Assembly: GCF_011806405.1 (NCBI RefSeq) | Contig: NZ_JAATOW010000003.1 | Coordinates: forward strand, 62,001 to 126,000 | DNA: 64,000 nucleotides | Direction: 5' to 3' | From: Pseudooceanicola sp. HF7 | Lineage (GTDB): Bacteria > Pseudomonadota > Alphaproteobacteria > Rhodobacterales > Rhodobacteraceae | In this document: piece after piece, positions 43,875 to 52,914 of the stretch | Layout of the letters: each line of letters opens with the position of its first letter | How positions within the stretch are numbered: position 1 is the stretch's first letter | The notes under the pieces: generated by a model | Told to the model about the DNA's origin: nothing | The model's input: the letters and a program-made list of their open reading frames with translations, nothing else | Database searches by the model: none | Program-made: the position numbers and the translations under genes

Positions 43875-44792
43875 TTACTTGCCCCAGTTCAGCGCGATCA
43901 GGTCCAGCTCGCCTGCCAGTTGCAGCAGCCGGTCCGTCGTGCGTTGGGACATGGGTTTGAGGGGATGGCGCACGTGATCGGACTTGATCACGCCGCCGGC
44001 CTTGTAGACCGTCTTGCAGGCGCGCAGGCCGCATTGACGGTTCTCGTGGTTGATCAGCGGCATGCACAGTTTCCACTGCTCAAGCGCCGCGTCCTTGTCG
44101 CCGGCCAGGTAGTGCGTGACGATCGGGCGGATCTTCTCTGGGAAGAGGCCCGAGGTCATGGTGCCCGTGCAGCCCGCATCCAGGTCCGCCAGCAGGGTCA
44201 CCGCCTCTTCGCCGTCGAAGGGCCCCACGATATGCTCGCCGCCCTGTTCGATCAGCGCCGCCAGCTTGTCGGCGGCAAAGGGGGTTTCCATCTTGAAATA
44301 GGAGACGTTCTCGATCTCCTTGGCCATCTTGACCAGCAGCGGCACGGGCAGGGTCACGCCGGACAGCGGCGCGTCCTGGATCATGATCGGGATGTCGATC
44401 GCATCGGAGACGGCGGCGAAATGCTCTTCGATCATATCGGGGGCGGGGACCAGGCCGACACCGTGGTAGGGCGGCATCATCATCAGCATGGAGGCGCCCA
44501 GGCTCTGGGCATGCTTGGCGCGTGCCACGGCGATCTGGGTAGAGAAGTGGCTGGTCGTCACGATGACCGGCACGCGGCCCGCGCAATGCTCCAGGCTGAC
44601 CTTGGTCAGCTCGGCGCGTTCCTCGTCCGTCAGCACGTATTGCTCGGAGTAGTTGGCAAGGATGCAGATCGCGTCGACGCCCTGGTCGATCAGGCAATCA
44701 ATGACGTTCTTCATGCCGTCGTAGTCGACGGAGCCGTCATCCAGGAAGGGCGTGGGGGCGACGGGAAGGATACCTGTGAGAGGAGATTTCAA
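43875..44792 (-). CDS. 2-keto-3-deoxy-L-arabinonate dehydratase (DHDPS family)
   Basis: A 305-residue class I aldolase-fold enzyme. Seen: GILPVAPTPFLDDGSVDYDG at the N-terminus, ILANYSEQYVLTDEER, MMMPPYHGVG and the Schiff-base Lys in VSYFKMETPF near residue 170. The sequence pattern and context fit L-KDA dehydratase, which makes 2-oxoglutarate semialdehyde, rather than dihydrodipicolinate synthase. I choose a TTG start at 44792 with AAAAGGA upstream; the first in-frame ATG (44867) would lie inside the preceding gene and adds non-homologous residues. The non-ATG start may keep its level low. Confidence 0.85.
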   Translation of the reverse strand: MKSPLTGILPVAPTPFLDDGSVDYDGMKNVIDCLIDQGVDAICILANYSEQYVLTDEERAELTKVSLEHCAGRVPVIVTTSHFSTQIAVARAKHAQSLGASMLMMMPPYHGVGLVPAPDMIEEHFAAVSDAIDIPIMIQDAPLSGVTLPVPLLVKMAKEIENVSYFKMETPFAADKLAALIEQGGEHIVGPFDGEEAVTLLADLDAGCTGTMTSGLFPEKIRPIVTHYLAGDKDAALEQWKLCMPLINHENRQCGLRACKTVYKAGGVIKSDHVRHPLKPMSQRTTDRLLQLAGELDLIALNWGK

Positions 44793-44808
44793 GGGTCCGG
44801 TCCTTTTC

Positions 44809-45735
44809 TCAGAATTCAAATGGTTCGACCAGGTCGCGGCGTCCCAGCAGGAAGGCATCCGCAACATGGCGCATCGGGCTCAGGTCCATGTCGATGCCGC
44901 CCGTACGGACCAGCTTCGCCATGGCCGCGTAGAGCCGGGGATATTCACCGGCCAGGCCGGTCTCTGTCTCGCCCTGGGCGACGCCGTCCAGGTACATCTG
45001 GCCGCCGCCATGGGTCAGCAGCAGGGTGCCTTCCTCGCAGACCGCCTCTATGGTCCAGATCTGCTCGCCTTCCTGGCGGAAGTCGAAGGTGCAGGACACC
45101 TCCGCGCCGCCGGGGTGGTAGAAGGACAGCTCCGCCGCGATGGGCGCCTGGCGGTTTTCCGGCACGCTCAGCACCGCATCGGTCAGATGCACCGCGTCGG
45201 GCAGGATCTTGGTCACGATGGACAGGGCATTGATGCCCGGATCGAAGACCCCAAGCCCGCCGGGCGCAAAGATCCAGTCCTGGCCGGGGTGCCAGCGCCG
45301 CACGTCTTCCTTCCAAGTGACGGTCAGCGATTTCAGCGTCTTGTCGGCCAGCCAGTCCCTGGCCGCATCGACCTTGTCGGCCTCGCGCGAATGCCAGGTG
45401 GCAAAGAGCGACACGCCCTTCTCCCGCGCCAGCGCCTCAAGCGCGGCACATTCGGCCATGGTCGCCCCGGGGGGCTTTTCCAGCATCACGTGCCGGCCGG
45501 CCTTCAGCGCTTTGGCGGCATAGTCGAACCGCGGCACCGGAGGCAGGCACAGGGACACGACGCGGATGCCGGGGTTCTCCTCCAGCATCTTGTCGAAGTC
45601 GTCATAGGCCGGCACGCCGTCCACGGTGCCATGGCGGCTGACCGTCGCGGCCAGCTCCCAGTCGGCAGAGCTTTCCAGGCTGGGCACGTGCTGGTCCAGC
45701 GCGATCTTTCCGATCCCTACAAGTGCGATATCCAT
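44809..45735 (-). CDS. Gfo/Idh/MocA family sugar 1-dehydrogenase (L-arabinose/D-galactose)
   Basis: A 308-residue NAD(P)-dependent oxidoreductase. The Rossmann motif is at the start (MDIALVGIGKIALDQHVPSL) and the family EKP motif in VMLEKPPGATMAE. ATWHSREADKVD and WHPGQDWIFAPGGLGVFDPG match, from memory, the D-galactose/L-arabinose 1-dehydrogenases of Pseudomonas and Azospirillum. It oxidises the sugar at C1 to the lactone, the first step of both branches encoded here. The ATG overlaps the dehydratase stop (ATGA). Confidence 0.87.
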   Translation of the reverse strand: MDIALVGIGKIALDQHVPSLESSADWELAATVSRHGTVDGVPAYDDFDKMLEENPGIRVVSLCLPPVPRFDYAAKALKAGRHVMLEKPPGATMAECAALEALAREKGVSLFATWHSREADKVDAARDWLADKTLKSLTVTWKEDVRRWHPGQDWIFAPGGLGVFDPGINALSIVTKILPDAVHLTDAVLSVPENRQAPIAAELSFYHPGGAEVSCTFDFRQEGEQIWTIEAVCEEGTLLLTHGGGQMYLDGVAQGETETGLAGEYPRLYAAMAKLVRTGGIDMDLSPMRHVADAFLLGRRDLVEPFEF

Positions 45736-47480
45736 CAGTGCGCATCCTTTCCGACAGCATTGCCACGGCAGCCCTTGAGAAAGTCGAGGTCGGCGCCGGT
45801 GTCGGCGCCTTCGACGTGCTGCTGGTGCAGCCAGCCGTAGCCCGACTCGAATTGCTCGTGGGCGGGCGTCCACTCGGCCAGTCGTGCGGCCAGTTCCTCG
45901 TCCGAGATATCCAGGTGGACCCGGCGGGCGGCCACGTCGACCTCGATCATGTCGCCGTTGCGCACCACCGCGAGGGGGCCACCGGCTGCAGCTTCGGGAG
46001 AGGTGTGCAGGATCACGGTGCCATAGGCGGTGCCGGACATGCGCGCATCCGAGATGCGGACCATGTCGGTGATGCCCTTCTGCAGGACCTTCGGCGGCAG
46101 ACCCATGTTGCCCACTTCGGACATGCCCGGATAGCCCTTCGGACCGCAGTTCTTCAGCACCATGACGCAGGTCTCGTCGATGTCGAGGTCGGGATCCTCG
46201 ATCTTGGCCTTGTAGTCGTCGATATCCTCGAACACCACGGCGCGGCCCTTGTGCTGCATCAGGTGCGGCGAGGCGGCAGAGGGCTTGAGCACGGCGCCAT
46301 TGGGCGCCAGGTTGCCGCGCAGCACGGCGATGCCGCCCTGGGGCGTCAGGCCCTGGCCCACGGGACGGATCACGTCATCATTGTGGTTCAGCACGTCCTT
46401 GACCTCGTCCCACATGGACTGGCCAGAGACGGTCAGCGCGTCCTTGTGCAGCAGACCCGCTTCGCCAAGGCGTTTGATCACCACGGGCAGGCCGCCGGCG
46501 TAGAAGAACTCTTCCATCAGGTATTCACCCGAGGGCATGAGGTTGACGATGGTCTCTACGTCGCGGCCGCAACGGTCCCAGTCGTCCAGGGTCAGCTCGA
46601 CGCCCTGCACCCGGCCGGCGATGGCCAGCAGGTGGATCACGGCGTTGGTGGACCCGCCGATTGCACCATTGGTGCGGATCGCGTTTTCAAAGGCCTGCTT
46701 GGTCATGATGTCGCTGGGCTTCAGGTCGTCCTTGACCATCTGCACGATGCGACGGCCGGACATCTGCGCCATGACGCGGCGGCGGGAGTCCACGGCCGGG
46801 ATGGCCGCGTTGCCGCTCAGTGCCATGCCAAGCGCTTCGGCCATGGAGGCCATGGTAGAGGCCGTGCCCATGGTGTTGCAGGTACCGGTCGAGCGGGACA
46901 TGCCCTGCTCGGCTTCCAGAAATTCTTCCTGGGTCATCTCGCCGGCCTTCACCGCTTCGGAGAACTTCCACAGGTGCGTGCCGGAGCCGACGCGCTCACC
47001 GCGGAAATAGCCGTTCAGCATCGGGCCGCCGGTGACGACGATGGAGGGCACGTCGCAGCTTGCGGCGGCCATCAGGAGGGACGGGGTGGTCTTGTCGCAG
47101 CCCACCATCAGCACGCAGCCGTCGATGGGCTGGCCGCGCATCTGTTCCTCGATCGACAGGGCGGCAAGGTTGCGGAACATCATCGCCGTCGGGCGGAAGG
47201 TGTTCTCAGAGGCAGAGAAGACGGGCACTTCGACGGGGAAACCGCCGGCCTCCCAGATCCCGGCCTTCACCTTCTCGGCCAGCTCGCGCAGGTGGCCGTT
47301 GCAGGGGGTCAAGTCGGACCAGGTGTTCATGATGCCGATGATCGGGCGACCATCGAACAGGTCATGGGGGTAGCCCTGGTTCTTCATCCAGCCCCGGTGG
47401 TAGATCGTGTCGCGCGAGTTGCCGCCGTACCATTCCTGGGAACGAAGCTTGCGGGGCCATTGGGCAGGTTTGAAGGTCAT
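45735..47480 (-). CDS. L-arabinonate/D-galactonate dehydratase (IlvD/EDD family)
   Basis: A 581-residue Fe-S dehydratase. The three cluster cysteines are placed as in sugar-acid dehydratases: Cys60 (SDLTPCNGH), Cys128 (MVGCDKTTPS) and Cys201 (STGTCNTMGTAST). It removes water from L-arabinonate (and perhaps D-galactonate or D-fuconate) to give the 2-keto-3-deoxy acid. Length and the opening RKLRSQEWYGGNSRDTIYHR are those of the L-arabinonate dehydratase group. It is the first catabolic gene after the transporter, separated from gguB by 125 bp containing two hairpins. Confidence 0.9.
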   Translation of the reverse strand: MTFKPAQWPRKLRSQEWYGGNSRDTIYHRGWMKNQGYPHDLFDGRPIIGIMNTWSDLTPCNGHLRELAEKVKAGIWEAGGFPVEVPVFSASENTFRPTAMMFRNLAALSIEEQMRGQPIDGCVLMVGCDKTTPSLLMAAASCDVPSIVVTGGPMLNGYFRGERVGSGTHLWKFSEAVKAGEMTQEEFLEAEQGMSRSTGTCNTMGTASTMASMAEALGMALSGNAAIPAVDSRRRVMAQMSGRRIVQMVKDDLKPSDIMTKQAFENAIRTNGAIGGSTNAVIHLLAIAGRVQGVELTLDDWDRCGRDVETIVNLMPSGEYLMEEFFYAGGLPVVIKRLGEAGLLHKDALTVSGQSMWDEVKDVLNHNDDVIRPVGQGLTPQGGIAVLRGNLAPNGAVLKPSAASPHLMQHKGRAVVFEDIDDYKAKIEDPDLDIDETCVMVLKNCGPKGYPGMSEVGNMGLPPKVLQKGITDMVRISDARMSGTAYGTVILHTSPEAAAGGPLAVVRNGDMIEVDVAARRVHLDISDEELAARLAEWTPAHEQFESGYGWLHQQHVEGADTGADLDFLKGCRGNAVGKDAH

Positions 47481-47517
47481 GGGTGCGGTCCGTTGCCTGA
47501 GTAGGGTCATTGGGGGT

Positions 47518-47546
47518 GGCGAGGGTGGGGTGCACCCACCCTCGCC
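47518..47546 (-). terminator. Intercistronic hairpin upstream of the dehydratase gene
   Basis: A 12-bp perfect stem GGCGAGGGTGGG / CCCACCCTCGCC with a 5-base loop, 38 bases before the dehydratase start on the minus strand. No T run, so it more likely controls mRNA stability or partial termination between transport and catabolic genes. Confidence 0.55.
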
Positions 47547-47577
47547 TGTTTCTTGGGACGGCGCTGGCGCCTGCCGT

Positions 47578-47599
47578 AAGGTGGGTGGGATCCCACCTT
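47578..47599 (-). terminator. Intercistronic hairpin after gguB
   Basis: An 8-bp stem AAGGTGGG / CCCACCTT with a 6-base loop, 7 bases after the gguB stop on the minus strand. Together with the hairpin at 47518-47546 it marks the junction between transporter and enzyme genes. Confidence 0.5.
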
Positions 47600-47605
47600 C
47601 GGCGC

Positions 47606-48802
47606 CTAGGCCTTGTTCTTCTGGTAGACGTCGAAGAACACGGCGGCCAGCAGGACGAGGCCCTTGATGATCTGCTGGTAATCGATACCGATCCCCATGA
47701 TCGACATGCCGTTGTTCAGCACGCCCATGATGAAGGCACCGATCACCGCGCCGATGATCTTGCCGGAGCCGCCGGACATCGACGCGCCGCCGATGAAGAC
47801 TGCCGCGATCACGTCCAGTTCCACCGCGAAACCGGCTTTCGGCGTGGCGGTGTTGAGGCGCGCGGCAAAGATCAGCCCGGCCAGGGCGGCCAGCATGCCC
47901 ATGTTGACGAAGGCCAGGAAGGTCAGCTTCTCGGTCTTGATGCCGGACAGTTTCGCCGCCTTCTCGTTGCCGCCAAGCGCATAGATGCGCCTGCCCAGCA
48001 CCGTGTTCTCGGTGATGAAGGCATAGATCACGGTCAGCACGGTCATGGAGATCATGACGTTGGGCAGCCCGCGGAAGCCGGCCAGCTTGTACATGACGTA
48101 GAACAGCGCGCCGCAGACGATGATGTTGCGGGCGATGAAGAAGGCGAAGGGCTCGTCATCCATGCCGTACTTGGCGTTGCGCGCACGCTGGTTGAAGCCC
48201 ATCCACAGGATCAGGATCACCGCCAGCACACCGGCCACCAGGGCCGTCGCATTGGGGCGTCCGACACCGAAGAGGTCGGGGATGAAGCCGGTGGACAGCG
48301 ACTGGAAGGACCGCTCGAACGGGCCCACGGACTGCCCTTCGAGCAGCCAGAGCGACAGGCCGCGGAAGACCAGCATGCCGGCCAGAGTTACGATGAAGGC
48401 CGGGATCTTCCAGTAGGCCACCCAGTAGCCGTGCCAGGCGCCGATGAAGACGCCCGCGATCAGGCAGGCGGGGATGGTCATCCAGACCGGCCAGCCCCAG
48501 TTGACCATCATCACGGCGGCCAGCGCGCCGACGAAGCCCATGACCGAACCGACCGACAGGTCGATATGCCCGGCCACGATGACGATCAGCATGCCAAGCG
48601 CCATGATGATGATGTAGGAGTTCTGCAGGAAGAGGTTGGTGATGTTCACCGGCTTCAGCAGGGTTCCGTTGGTGACGACCTGGAAGAAGGCCATGATGGC
48701 GATCAGCGCCACCAGAAGCCCGTAGTCGCGCAGGTGGCCCGCCAGGTACTTGCCCAGGCCGTTGCCGCCGCCGCTTTCGTTGTTCTTGTCTGCGATTTCC
48801 AC
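47606..48802 (-). CDS. gguB: Multiple-sugar ABC transporter permease GguB
   Basis: A 398-residue inner-membrane permease of the RbsC/XylH class, longer than RbsC as GguB/XylH proteins are. About ten segments start at DYGLLVALIAIMAFFQVVT. Marks: AGHIDLSVGSVMGFVGALAA and the late ELDVIAAVFIGGASMSGGSG. I choose the GTG at 48802 because AAGGAG then lies 9 bases upstream; a GTG at 48811 would directly touch that site. It takes up arabinose, galactose, xylose or glucose with ChvE and GguA. Confidence 0.9.
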   Translation of the reverse strand: MEIADKNNESGGGNGLGKYLAGHLRDYGLLVALIAIMAFFQVVTNGTLLKPVNITNLFLQNSYIIIMALGMLIVIVAGHIDLSVGSVMGFVGALAAVMMVNWGWPVWMTIPACLIAGVFIGAWHGYWVAYWKIPAFIVTLAGMLVFRGLSLWLLEGQSVGPFERSFQSLSTGFIPDLFGVGRPNATALVAGVLAVILILWMGFNQRARNAKYGMDDEPFAFFIARNIIVCGALFYVMYKLAGFRGLPNVMISMTVLTVIYAFITENTVLGRRIYALGGNEKAAKLSGIKTEKLTFLAFVNMGMLAALAGLIFAARLNTATPKAGFAVELDVIAAVFIGGASMSGGSGKIIGAVIGAFIMGVLNNGMSIMGIGIDYQQIIKGLVLLAAVFFDVYQKNKA

Positions 48803-48814
48803 GTTTCGCACTCC

Positions 48815-50356
48815 TTATTCTGCCGCGTCCGCGACGACATCGGTCACGATCATCGACATGATCTTCTCCTGGCTGGCCTCTGCAGCGGTCAGCTCGCCCA
48901 CCAGGGCACCTTCGTTCATGACATAGATCCGGTCACACATGCCCAGCAGCTCGGGCATCTCGGACGAGATCATCACCACGCCCTTGCCCTGTTCGGACAA
49001 GTCATTGATTATGTTGTAGATTTCGAACTTCGCGCCCACGTCGATGCCGCGGGTCGGCTCGTCCAGGATCAGCACTTCCGGACCGGAGAACAGCCACTTG
49101 GACAGCACCACCTTCTGCTGGTTGCCGCCCGACAGGTTCATCACCTTCTGGAAGACACTCGGTGTGCGGATGTTCATCGCCTGGCGGTATTCCTCGGAAA
49201 CGCGGGTTTCCTCGCCCTCCGCGATGATGCCGTTCTTGGACACGCCGGGCAGGTTGGCCAGGGTGATGTTCTTCTGGATGGTCTCTTCCAGGATCAGCCC
49301 CAGGGACTTGCGGTCCTCGGTCACATAGGCCAGCCCGGCCGCGATCGCCTTGCCCACGTCAGAGGTATCGACCTCCTTGCCGTGCATCTTGACCGTGCCG
49401 GAGATGTTCTTGCCGTAGCTTTCCCCGAAGATCGACATGGCCAGTTCGGTCCGGCCCGCGCCCATCAGGCCCGCGATGCCGACGACCTCGCCGGCGCGGA
49501 CGTTGAAGTTGGCCTTGCGGATCACCTGGCGGTCGCCGTGATCGGGGTGCCAGACATTCCAGTCCTGCACTTCCATGATCATCTCGCCGGCCCTGTGGGG
49601 GCGGGGCGGATAACGATCGGACATGTCGCGGCCCACCATGTCCCGGACGATCCGGTCCTCGGTGATTTCCTCGGCATGGGCATCCATGGTCGACACGGTA
49701 GAGCCGTCCCGGATCACCGTGACGCTGTCGGCCACGCGGCGGACCTCGTTCAGCTTGTGGCTGATGATGATCTGCGTCACGCCCTGCTGCTTGAGCTCAA
49801 GCATCAGGTCCAGCAGCGCCTGGCTGTCGTGTTCGGACAGCGCCGCGGTGGGTTCGTCCAGGATCAGCAGGCGCACGTCCTTGGACAGCGCCTTGGCGAT
49901 CTCCACCAGCTGCTGCTTGCCGACACCCAGGGAGTCGATGATGGTGGAGGGCGCTTCCTTCAGACCGACCTTCTCAAGAAGGCCCTCTGTCCGATGGAAG
50001 GTCTCACGCCAGTCCAGCACCCCGCGAGAGGCGCGTTCGTTGCCAAGATAGATGTTCTCGGCGATCGACAGGAGCGGCACGAGGGCCAGTTCCTGGTGAA
50101 TGATGATGATCCCGCGCTCTTCGCTGTCCGAGATGTTGCTGAACTCTGCCAGCTTGCCGTCATAATGGATCTCGCCGTCGTAGGTTCCGGCGGGATAGAC
50201 ACCCGAGAGCACTTTCATCAGCGTGGATTTCCCGGCGCCGTTCTCGCCGCAAATCGCGTGGATCTCGCCCTCGGCAACCGTCAGATTGACGTTGTCGAGC
50301 GCCTTCACGCCTGGGAATTCCTTGGTGATGGAGCGCATTTCAAGCAAAGAAGTCAT
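48815..50356 (-). CDS. gguA: Multiple-sugar ABC transporter ATP-binding protein GguA
   Basis: A 513-residue protein with two ATPase domains. Domain 1 has Walker [10 protein letters not shown] and Walker [13 protein letters not shown], but a non-canonical signature ([15 protein letters not shown]). Domain 2 has a Walker A without lysine (GLMGAGRTE) but a full LSGGNQQK signature and [12 protein letters not shown]. This split is normal for RbsA/MglA/GguA. It energises the ChvE-GguB sugar importer. The gene lies 106 bases after chvE with a hairpin between, and 12 bases before gguB. Confidence 0.92.
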   Translation of the reverse strand: MTSLLEMRSITKEFPGVKALDNVNLTVAEGEIHAICGENGAGKSTLMKVLSGVYPAGTYDGEIHYDGKLAEFSNISDSEERGIIIIHQELALVPLLSIAENIYLGNERASRGVLDWRETFHRTEGLLEKVGLKEAPSTIIDSLGVGKQQLVEIAKALSKDVRLLILDEPTAALSEHDSQALLDLMLELKQQGVTQIIISHKLNEVRRVADSVTVIRDGSTVSTMDAHAEEITEDRIVRDMVGRDMSDRYPPRPHRAGEMIMEVQDWNVWHPDHGDRQVIRKANFNVRAGEVVGIAGLMGAGRTELAMSIFGESYGKNISGTVKMHGKEVDTSDVGKAIAAGLAYVTEDRKSLGLILEETIQKNITLANLPGVSKNGIIAEGEETRVSEEYRQAMNIRTPSVFQKVMNLSGGNQQKVVLSKWLFSGPEVLILDEPTRGIDVGAKFEIYNIINDLSEQGKGVVMISSEMPELLGMCDRIYVMNEGALVGELTAAEASQEKIMSMIVTDVVADAAE

Positions 50357-50388
50357 GGCTTTGCCTTATCGCTTTAAAGGGGGGGAGG

Positions 50389-50419
50389 GACCTGCCCGGA
50401 AAGAGGTTCCGGGCAGGTC
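50389..50419 (-). terminator. Intercistronic hairpin between chvE and gguA
   Basis: A 13-bp perfect stem GACCTGCCCGGAA / TTCCGGGCAGGTC with a 5-base loop, 43 bases after the chvE stop. The following minus-strand bases are C-rich rather than T-rich, so stabilisation of the binding-protein message or partial attenuation is more likely than full termination. Confidence 0.65.
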
Positions 50420-50462
50420 GCGCAGACCGGGAGGACGGCCGCGCTTTGCAGATCAGATCAGA

Positions 50463-51509
50463 TCAGAACTGGTCCGCGTCGTGGTAGCCGCTGTCGACAA
50501 CGACCTCTTTCCAGTTGGAGCTGTCCACCAGGACGGGCTCCAGCAGGTAGGAGGGAACGACTTTCACGCCGTTGTCGTAGGTCTCGGTGTCGTTGATCTC
50601 CGGCTCGGTGCCTTCAAGCACGGCTTCCGCCATGTCCACGGCAACACCGGCAAGCTCGCGGGTGTCCTTGAACACGGTGGAGTACTGCTCGCCCGCGATG
50701 ATCGACTTCACGGAGGGCAGCTCGGCGTCCTGGCCGGTGACGATCGGCATCTTCATGTCGCCGGAACCGTAGCCCACGCCCTTGAGCGAGGACAGGATGC
50801 CGATGGACAGGCCGTCGTAAGGGGCCAGCACACCATGCACCTGCTTGTCGGTGTAATAGGCGGACAGAAGGTTATCCATACGCGCCTGTGCCACCGCGCC
50901 ATCCCAACGCAGGGTACCGACCTTCTCCATGCCGGTCTGGCCGGAGACGATGTTGATGGTGCCGTCGTCGATCAGCGGCTGCAGGACGGACATGGCGCCG
51001 TTATAGAAGAAGTAGGCGTTGTTGTCGTCCGGGGACCCGCCGAAGAGTTCCACGTTGTAGGGGCCATCGCCGAAGCGTTCCTTCAGGCCGTCCACAAGAG
51101 AGGTCGCCTGCAGGACGCCGACCTGGAAGTTGTCGAAGGTGGCGTAGTAGCTGACGTATTCGCTGTCACGGATCAGGCGGTCGTAGGAAATGACCGGGAT
51201 GTCCGCGTAATGGGCATTCTCAAGAGCGTTCGACAGCGTGGTGCCGTCGATCGCCGCGATCACCAGCACGTCGACGCCGCGGGTGATCATGTTTTCGATT
51301 TGTGCAACCTGGTTCGGAATGTCGTCTTCCGCGTATTGCAGGATGGTGTCGTAACCAGCTTCCTCAAACTGGGCGACCATGGATTCCCCGTCAGAAATCC
51401 AGCGCGCCGAGGACTTGGTGGGCATCGCGATGCCAACGGTCTCGGCATAGGCGCCGGTGGACAGGATGAGAGCGGCGGCCGTGCTGGCCACGAGTGTCTT
51501 GAGAGTCAT
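50463..51509 (-). CDS. chvE: Multiple-sugar-binding periplasmic protein ChvE
   Basis: A 348-residue sugar-binding protein with signal peptide ([15 protein letters not shown], cleaved after residue 22). The mature start [19 protein letters not shown] and the segments [51 protein letters not shown] and [16 protein letters not shown] are those of ChvE/GguB-linked sugar-binding proteins, known to bind arabinose, galactose, glucose and others. In Agrobacterium ChvE also serves sugar sensing. It is the first gene of the 12.5-kb operon and divergent from the GbpR-like regulator. Confidence 0.93.
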   Translation of the reverse strand: MTLKTLVASTAAALILSTGAYAETVGIAMPTKSSARWISDGESMVAQFEEAGYDTILQYAEDDIPNQVAQIENMITRGVDVLVIAAIDGTTLSNALENAHYADIPVISYDRLIRDSEYVSYYATFDNFQVGVLQATSLVDGLKERFGDGPYNVELFGGSPDDNNAYFFYNGAMSVLQPLIDDGTINIVSGQTGMEKVGTLRWDGAVAQARMDNLLSAYYTDKQVHGVLAPYDGLSIGILSSLKGVGYGSGDMKMPIVTGQDAELPSVKSIIAGEQYSTVFKDTRELAGVAVDMAEAVLEGTEPEINDTETYDNGVKVVPSYLLEPVLVDSSNWKEVVVDSGYHDADQF

Positions 51510-51645
51510 AGTGCTCCTCCACTACGTGCGTCCCCCAGCGGATGATCCGCCTTTCGCGCACTTGTTTCTCTTGGCTGGTCTCCTCAACCGCATACTGGCT
51601 ATGCGTCAGGAGCATAACTGTAAAATGCAAATATTGCTGGAAACG

Positions 51646-51661
51646 ATATCAAAAATGGTAT
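51646..51661. promoter_or_regulatory. Possible GbpR binding region
   Basis: ATATCAAAAATGGTAT is an imperfect inverted repeat with AT-rich arms, 12-27 bases upstream of the LysR gene, within the 163-bp chvE-gbpR gap. The AT-rich stretch 51590-51660 is the likely shared promoter region. Weak evidence. Confidence 0.35.
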
Positions 51662-51672
51662 GATGTGGGCGC

Positions 51673-52590
51673 ATGGATCTGATCAGGCGGCTCAAACCCA
51701 CGCATCTGCGGCTCATCGCGGAAATTGCCCAGCGGCAGAAGCTCCAGCTTGCCGCAGAGGCACTGGCGATGTCTCAGCCCGCGGCCAGCCGGATGCTGGC
51801 CGAAATCGAATCGGAAGCCGGGGCGCCGCTCTTCATCCGCCATCCCCGCTGGATGGAGCCCACCCCCATCGGCCTTGTCTTCCTGCGCCATATCCGGGTG
51901 ATCCTGACCGAACTCGACAGCCTCCAGACAGAGGTGGAGAACCTCAACATCGGCCAGTCGGGCGAGGTCCGCGTGGGGGCCGTGACCGGCCCGGCGATGG
52001 GCTACCTCATGCCCGCCATCCGCAAGATCAAGGAAGAGGCCCCCGATATCGAGGCCACGATCGAGGTCGGCCCCTCAAGCCAGCTCGTGCGCGGCCTGAA
52101 AGAGGGGCGCTTCGACTTCATCATCGCCCGCCTGCCGACAGACGAGGATCACGGCGAATTCCGGGTCTACCCGGCGCGCTCGGAAGGGGTGAAGCTGATG
52201 GTGCGCTCCGGCCATCCGCTGGCCGGGCGGCGTGACCTGTCGCTGGAGGAGCTGGCGCGGTACGAATGGGTGGTGCAGGAACGCGGCTCCCCGATCCGCC
52301 GCGCTGTAGAGGCGGCCTTCTTGGAAACCGGCAAGGCGGTGCCGCGCAACGTCAACAACTCTTCCTCCCTGCTGGTGGTGCTGGCGCTGCTGTCGCGCTC
52401 TGACGTGATCTCACCGCAATCCGAAGAGGTGGCAGAGATCCTGACCCACGAAAGCCTGGGCGCGAAACTCTCGGTGCTGGACCTGAACCGGGACATCCGC
52501 GTGTCGCCCTATTTCGTGCTGGCCAATCGCGGCCAGCAATTGCCGCGCATCTCCGAACGGGTGCTTCAGGAGGTGCTGCGCCGGCTGTGA
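51673..52590 (+). CDS. gbpR: LysR family regulator, GbpR-like (sugar uptake regulator)
   Basis: A 305-residue LysR protein. The helix-turn-helix is at about 17-45 (LAAEALAMSQPAASRMLAEI), followed by the inducer domain with GEVRVGAVTGPAMGYLMPAI and RFDFIIARLPTDED. Position divergent from chvE and resemblance to Agrobacterium GbpR, which controls chvE in response to galactose, arabinose or fucose, support the name. It should activate the chvE-ggu-arabinose/galactose operon. Confidence 0.85.
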   Translation: MDLIRRLKPTHLRLIAEIAQRQKLQLAAEALAMSQPAASRMLAEIESEAGAPLFIRHPRWMEPTPIGLVFLRHIRVILTELDSLQTEVENLNIGQSGEVRVGAVTGPAMGYLMPAIRKIKEEAPDIEATIEVGPSSQLVRGLKEGRFDFIIARLPTDEDHGEFRVYPARSEGVKLMVRSGHPLAGRRDLSLEELARYEWVVQERGSPIRRAVEAAFLETGKAVPRNVNNSSSLLVVLALLSRSDVISPQSEEVAEILTHESLGAKLSVLDLNRDIRVSPYFVLANRGQQLPRISERVLQEVLRRL

Positions 52591-52914
52591 TCGCCCCTCG
52601 CGCGCGACCTAGCCGCGCGCTGACCCCCTTGAACCAGCCGCTCTGGACCCCCGAAAAAGGGGGCGAATGCCGGTAAATGGCGACTTTTGCCATCTTGCCC
52701 GGGCGCGCAAGGTATTGGATTCATTGGGGCGGCCAGGAAAGTGCGAAAAGTGACGATACGGCAAGCTGGACAGGATTTCACACCCGTGAAACCCTGATTT
52801 GAAGCGGCCCTTGCAAGGTCCCAGTTCAGGCATACATGCCTGTCTTGACCAGACGCGTGATCCAGCGACGACAACGCGTAACCAGAGATTTCTCACACCG
52901 CGGGGCCTTCTACC
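52591..52914. other. 324-bp intergenic region between gbpR and the HWE kinase
   Basis: Two hairpins follow gbpR: GCGCGCG/CGCGCGC at 52600-52620 and CCCCC/GGGGG around GAAAAA at 52648-52663, neither with a T run. The right part (52700-52900) should hold the kinase promoter but I see no clear -35/-10 pair. No gene. Confidence 0.5.

Noticed and set aside
48815-50356. Missing lysine in the second Walker A and altered first signature of GguA
   Set aside because: This is the normal state for RbsA/MglA/GguA-type double ATPases, so it is not evidence of decay.
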